A stretch of 64,000 nucleotides of DNA from Tamlana sp. 2_MG-2023. GTDB lineage: Bacteria > Bacteroidota > Bacteroidia > Flavobacteriales > Flavobacteriaceae. Position 1 is the stretch's first letter; every line of letters begins with the position of its first letter. The notes beneath the pieces are model-generated. The model was not told the DNA's origin. It did no database searches and saw nothing but the letters and a program-made list of their open reading frames with translations. Location of the stretch: NCBI RefSeq assembly GCF_030548465.1, contig NZ_JAUOSF010000007.1:124001-188000 (forward strand). The letters are read 5' to 3'. Positions 62,548 to 64,000 of this stretch are shown here, piece after piece. The position numbers were made by a program, and so were the translations under genes.

Positions 62548-64000
62548 TGTTAAAACTAGATGGTACACTTAGGATTGAAGAATTTTATAAGATTATTTTT
62601 GAAAACAACCCTTTAGAAATTGATGCGAGTGTTTATCAAACCATAGAAAATAGTTTTAACTTTTTAAAAGATTTTTCGGAAAACAAAACCATATACGGCG
62701 TAAACACTGGGTTTGGCCCCATGGCTCAATACAAAATTAACGATGCCGATCGTATAAAACTACAATACAATTTAATTAGAAGTCACGCTTCAGGCACAGG
62801 AAATATTATACCCCCACAATACGTAAAAGCAGCAATGCTTGCCCGTTTAAACACCTTATCATTAGGGCATTCTGGGGTTCATAAATCGGTTATCGAATTA
62901 ATGAATCAACTGATTAACAGAAATATTATTCCGTTAATTTACGAGCATGGTGGTGTTGGTGCTAGTGGCGATTTAGTACAATTAGCACATTTAGCGCTTG
63001 TTTTAATAGGTGAAGGTGAAGTGATTTACAAAGGTGAATTAACACCAACCAAAGACGTTTTCGAAATTGAAAACTTAAAACCTATTTCTGTGGTTTTACG
63101 CGAAGGTTTAGCCTTAATGAATGGTACTTCTGTCATGACGGGAATTGGTATTGTAAATACGATAAATACAAGACGATTATTAAATTGGGGGATTTTATGT
63201 TCGTCTGCAATTAACGAAATCATGCAGGCGTACGATGATCATTTATCATTAGAATTAAACCAATCAAAAAAACATAAAGGACAACGTGAAATCGCTAAAT
63301 TGATGAGAAATCATTTAAGCGATAGTCAACTAACAAGAAAACGTGAAGAGTTCCTGTACAATAAAAACCCTGACGTTAAAATTTTTGAAGAGAAAGTTCA
63401 AGAATATTACTCGATCCGTTGTGTGCCTCAAATTTTAGGACCAGTTTTAGATACCCTAAATGATGTGGAACGCATTTTAATGGAAGAAGTCAATTCAGCA
63501 AACGATAACCCGATTGTTAGTGTTGAAAAACAACACGTGTACCACGGTGGAAACTTTCACGGCGATTATGTGTCTTTAGAAATGGACAAGCTAAAACTGG
63601 TAGTAACTAAAATGAGTATGCTTGCCGAACGTCAACTTAACTATTTATTAAACCCAAATCTTAACAATACCCTACCAGCATTTGTTAACTTAGGAACTTT
63701 AGGTTTAAACTTTGGTATGCAAGGTGTTCAATTTACAGCAACCTCAACAACAGCTGAAAACCAAACGCTTTCTAACCCAATGTATGTACATAGTATCCCT
63801 AACAATAACGATAATCAAGATATTGTAAGTATGGGTACCAATGCAGCGCTAATCACTAAAAAGGTGGTTGAAAATGCTTATGAGGTTATGGCTATCGAAT
63901 TAATTACAATTGTTCAAGCCATTGAATTTTTAGACGTTCAGGACAAAATTTCTTCAAAAACTAAAAAAGCATACGAAGCCATTAGAAAAATAGTTCCTGC
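62548..64000 (+). CDS. aromatic amino acid ammonia-lyase (tyrosine/histidine type), 3' end outside window
   Basis: 484 residues of an MIO-dependent lyase. The prosthetic group forms from Ala-Ser-Gly in EHGGVGASGDLVQLAHLAL. Other active-site segments: YGVNTGFGPMA (catalytic Tyr), NLIRSHASGTG (substrate selectivity), EVNSANDNPI, and NFHGDYVSLEMDKLKL, with TSTTAENQTLSNPMYVHSIP. From memory it is very close to the tyrosine ammonia-lyase of Flavobacterium johnsoniae, more so than to HutH. That enzyme belongs to flexirubin pigment synthesis, making coumarate from tyrosine. Whether pigment genes follow cannot be seen. Annotation as histidine ammonia-lyase would also be common. Confidence 0.85.

Overview
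The window is AT-rich chromosomal DNA of a marine or soil member of the Flavobacteriaceae (phylum Bacteroidota). Evidence for this: promoters of the TAnnTTTG type, almost no Shine-Dalgarno sequences, an IPExxxVDY-family gene, a viroplasmin-RNase H fusion, and three secreted giants with type IX secretion (T9SS) C-terminal sorting domains. No rRNA, tRNA or CRISPR array was seen. Both edges cut genes: bioF on the left and an aromatic amino acid ammonia-lyase on the right.

Layout. 1-7 kb: the 5' part of bioF, a secreted protein, then a Y-family polymerase/short DnaE pair (a probable mutagenic polymerase cassette) bracketed by two ParE/RelE-type toxin-antitoxin modules whose promoters share an identical 21-nt block. 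7-9.3 kb: an ALDH7-type dehydrogenase and a CAP-domain lipoprotein. 9.5-20 kb: two giant paralogous T9SS cargo proteins with GEVED, discoidin, thrombospondin-3 and LamG modules. 20-23 kb: a CYTH / YciI-like / endonuclease-exonuclease-phosphatase operon and dinB. 23.8-27.7 kb: a TonB-dependent receptor with a DUF4374 lipoprotein behind Fur-like boxes. 27.8-37.3 kb: housekeeping genes (pyk, rnc, fabF, acpP, purN, rnhA, a PfkB kinase, purF). 37.4-39.8 kb: a disordered stretch with a duplicated 71-nt small-RNA-like element, a gene with an in-frame TAG, an orphan membrane protein and an HlyD-like N-terminal remnant. 40-52 kb: sod, a RecB/AddA-like helicase-nuclease, kbl, an OmpA-family protein, an AddB-like nuclease, a hydrolase and glpD. 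52-56 kb: small uncharacterised genes and a YtxH/holin-like envelope operon. 56-58.4 kb: a third T9SS cargo protein. 58.5-61.2 kb: an arsenic resistance operon. 61.3-64 kb: a small membrane protein, a secreted protein and the ammonia-lyase.

The strongest candidate for an undescribed system is a regulon. A 15-bp inverted repeat, CGACAT-N3-RTGTCR, occurs four times between 52.1 and 61.6 kb. Each copy lies exactly 23 nt upstream of a TAnnTTTG-type -7 box on the minus strand (three perfect boxes, one with a final A). The promoters serve a probable ~146-nt terminated small RNA, two operons of uncharacterised small proteins, and a 46-aa membrane protein. The fixed geometry points to one activator bound near -43. 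A second strong candidate is the tandem pair of 71-nt RNAs at 37.5-37.8 kb, each with its own promoter-like box and a terminator hairpin that keeps pairing despite base changes.
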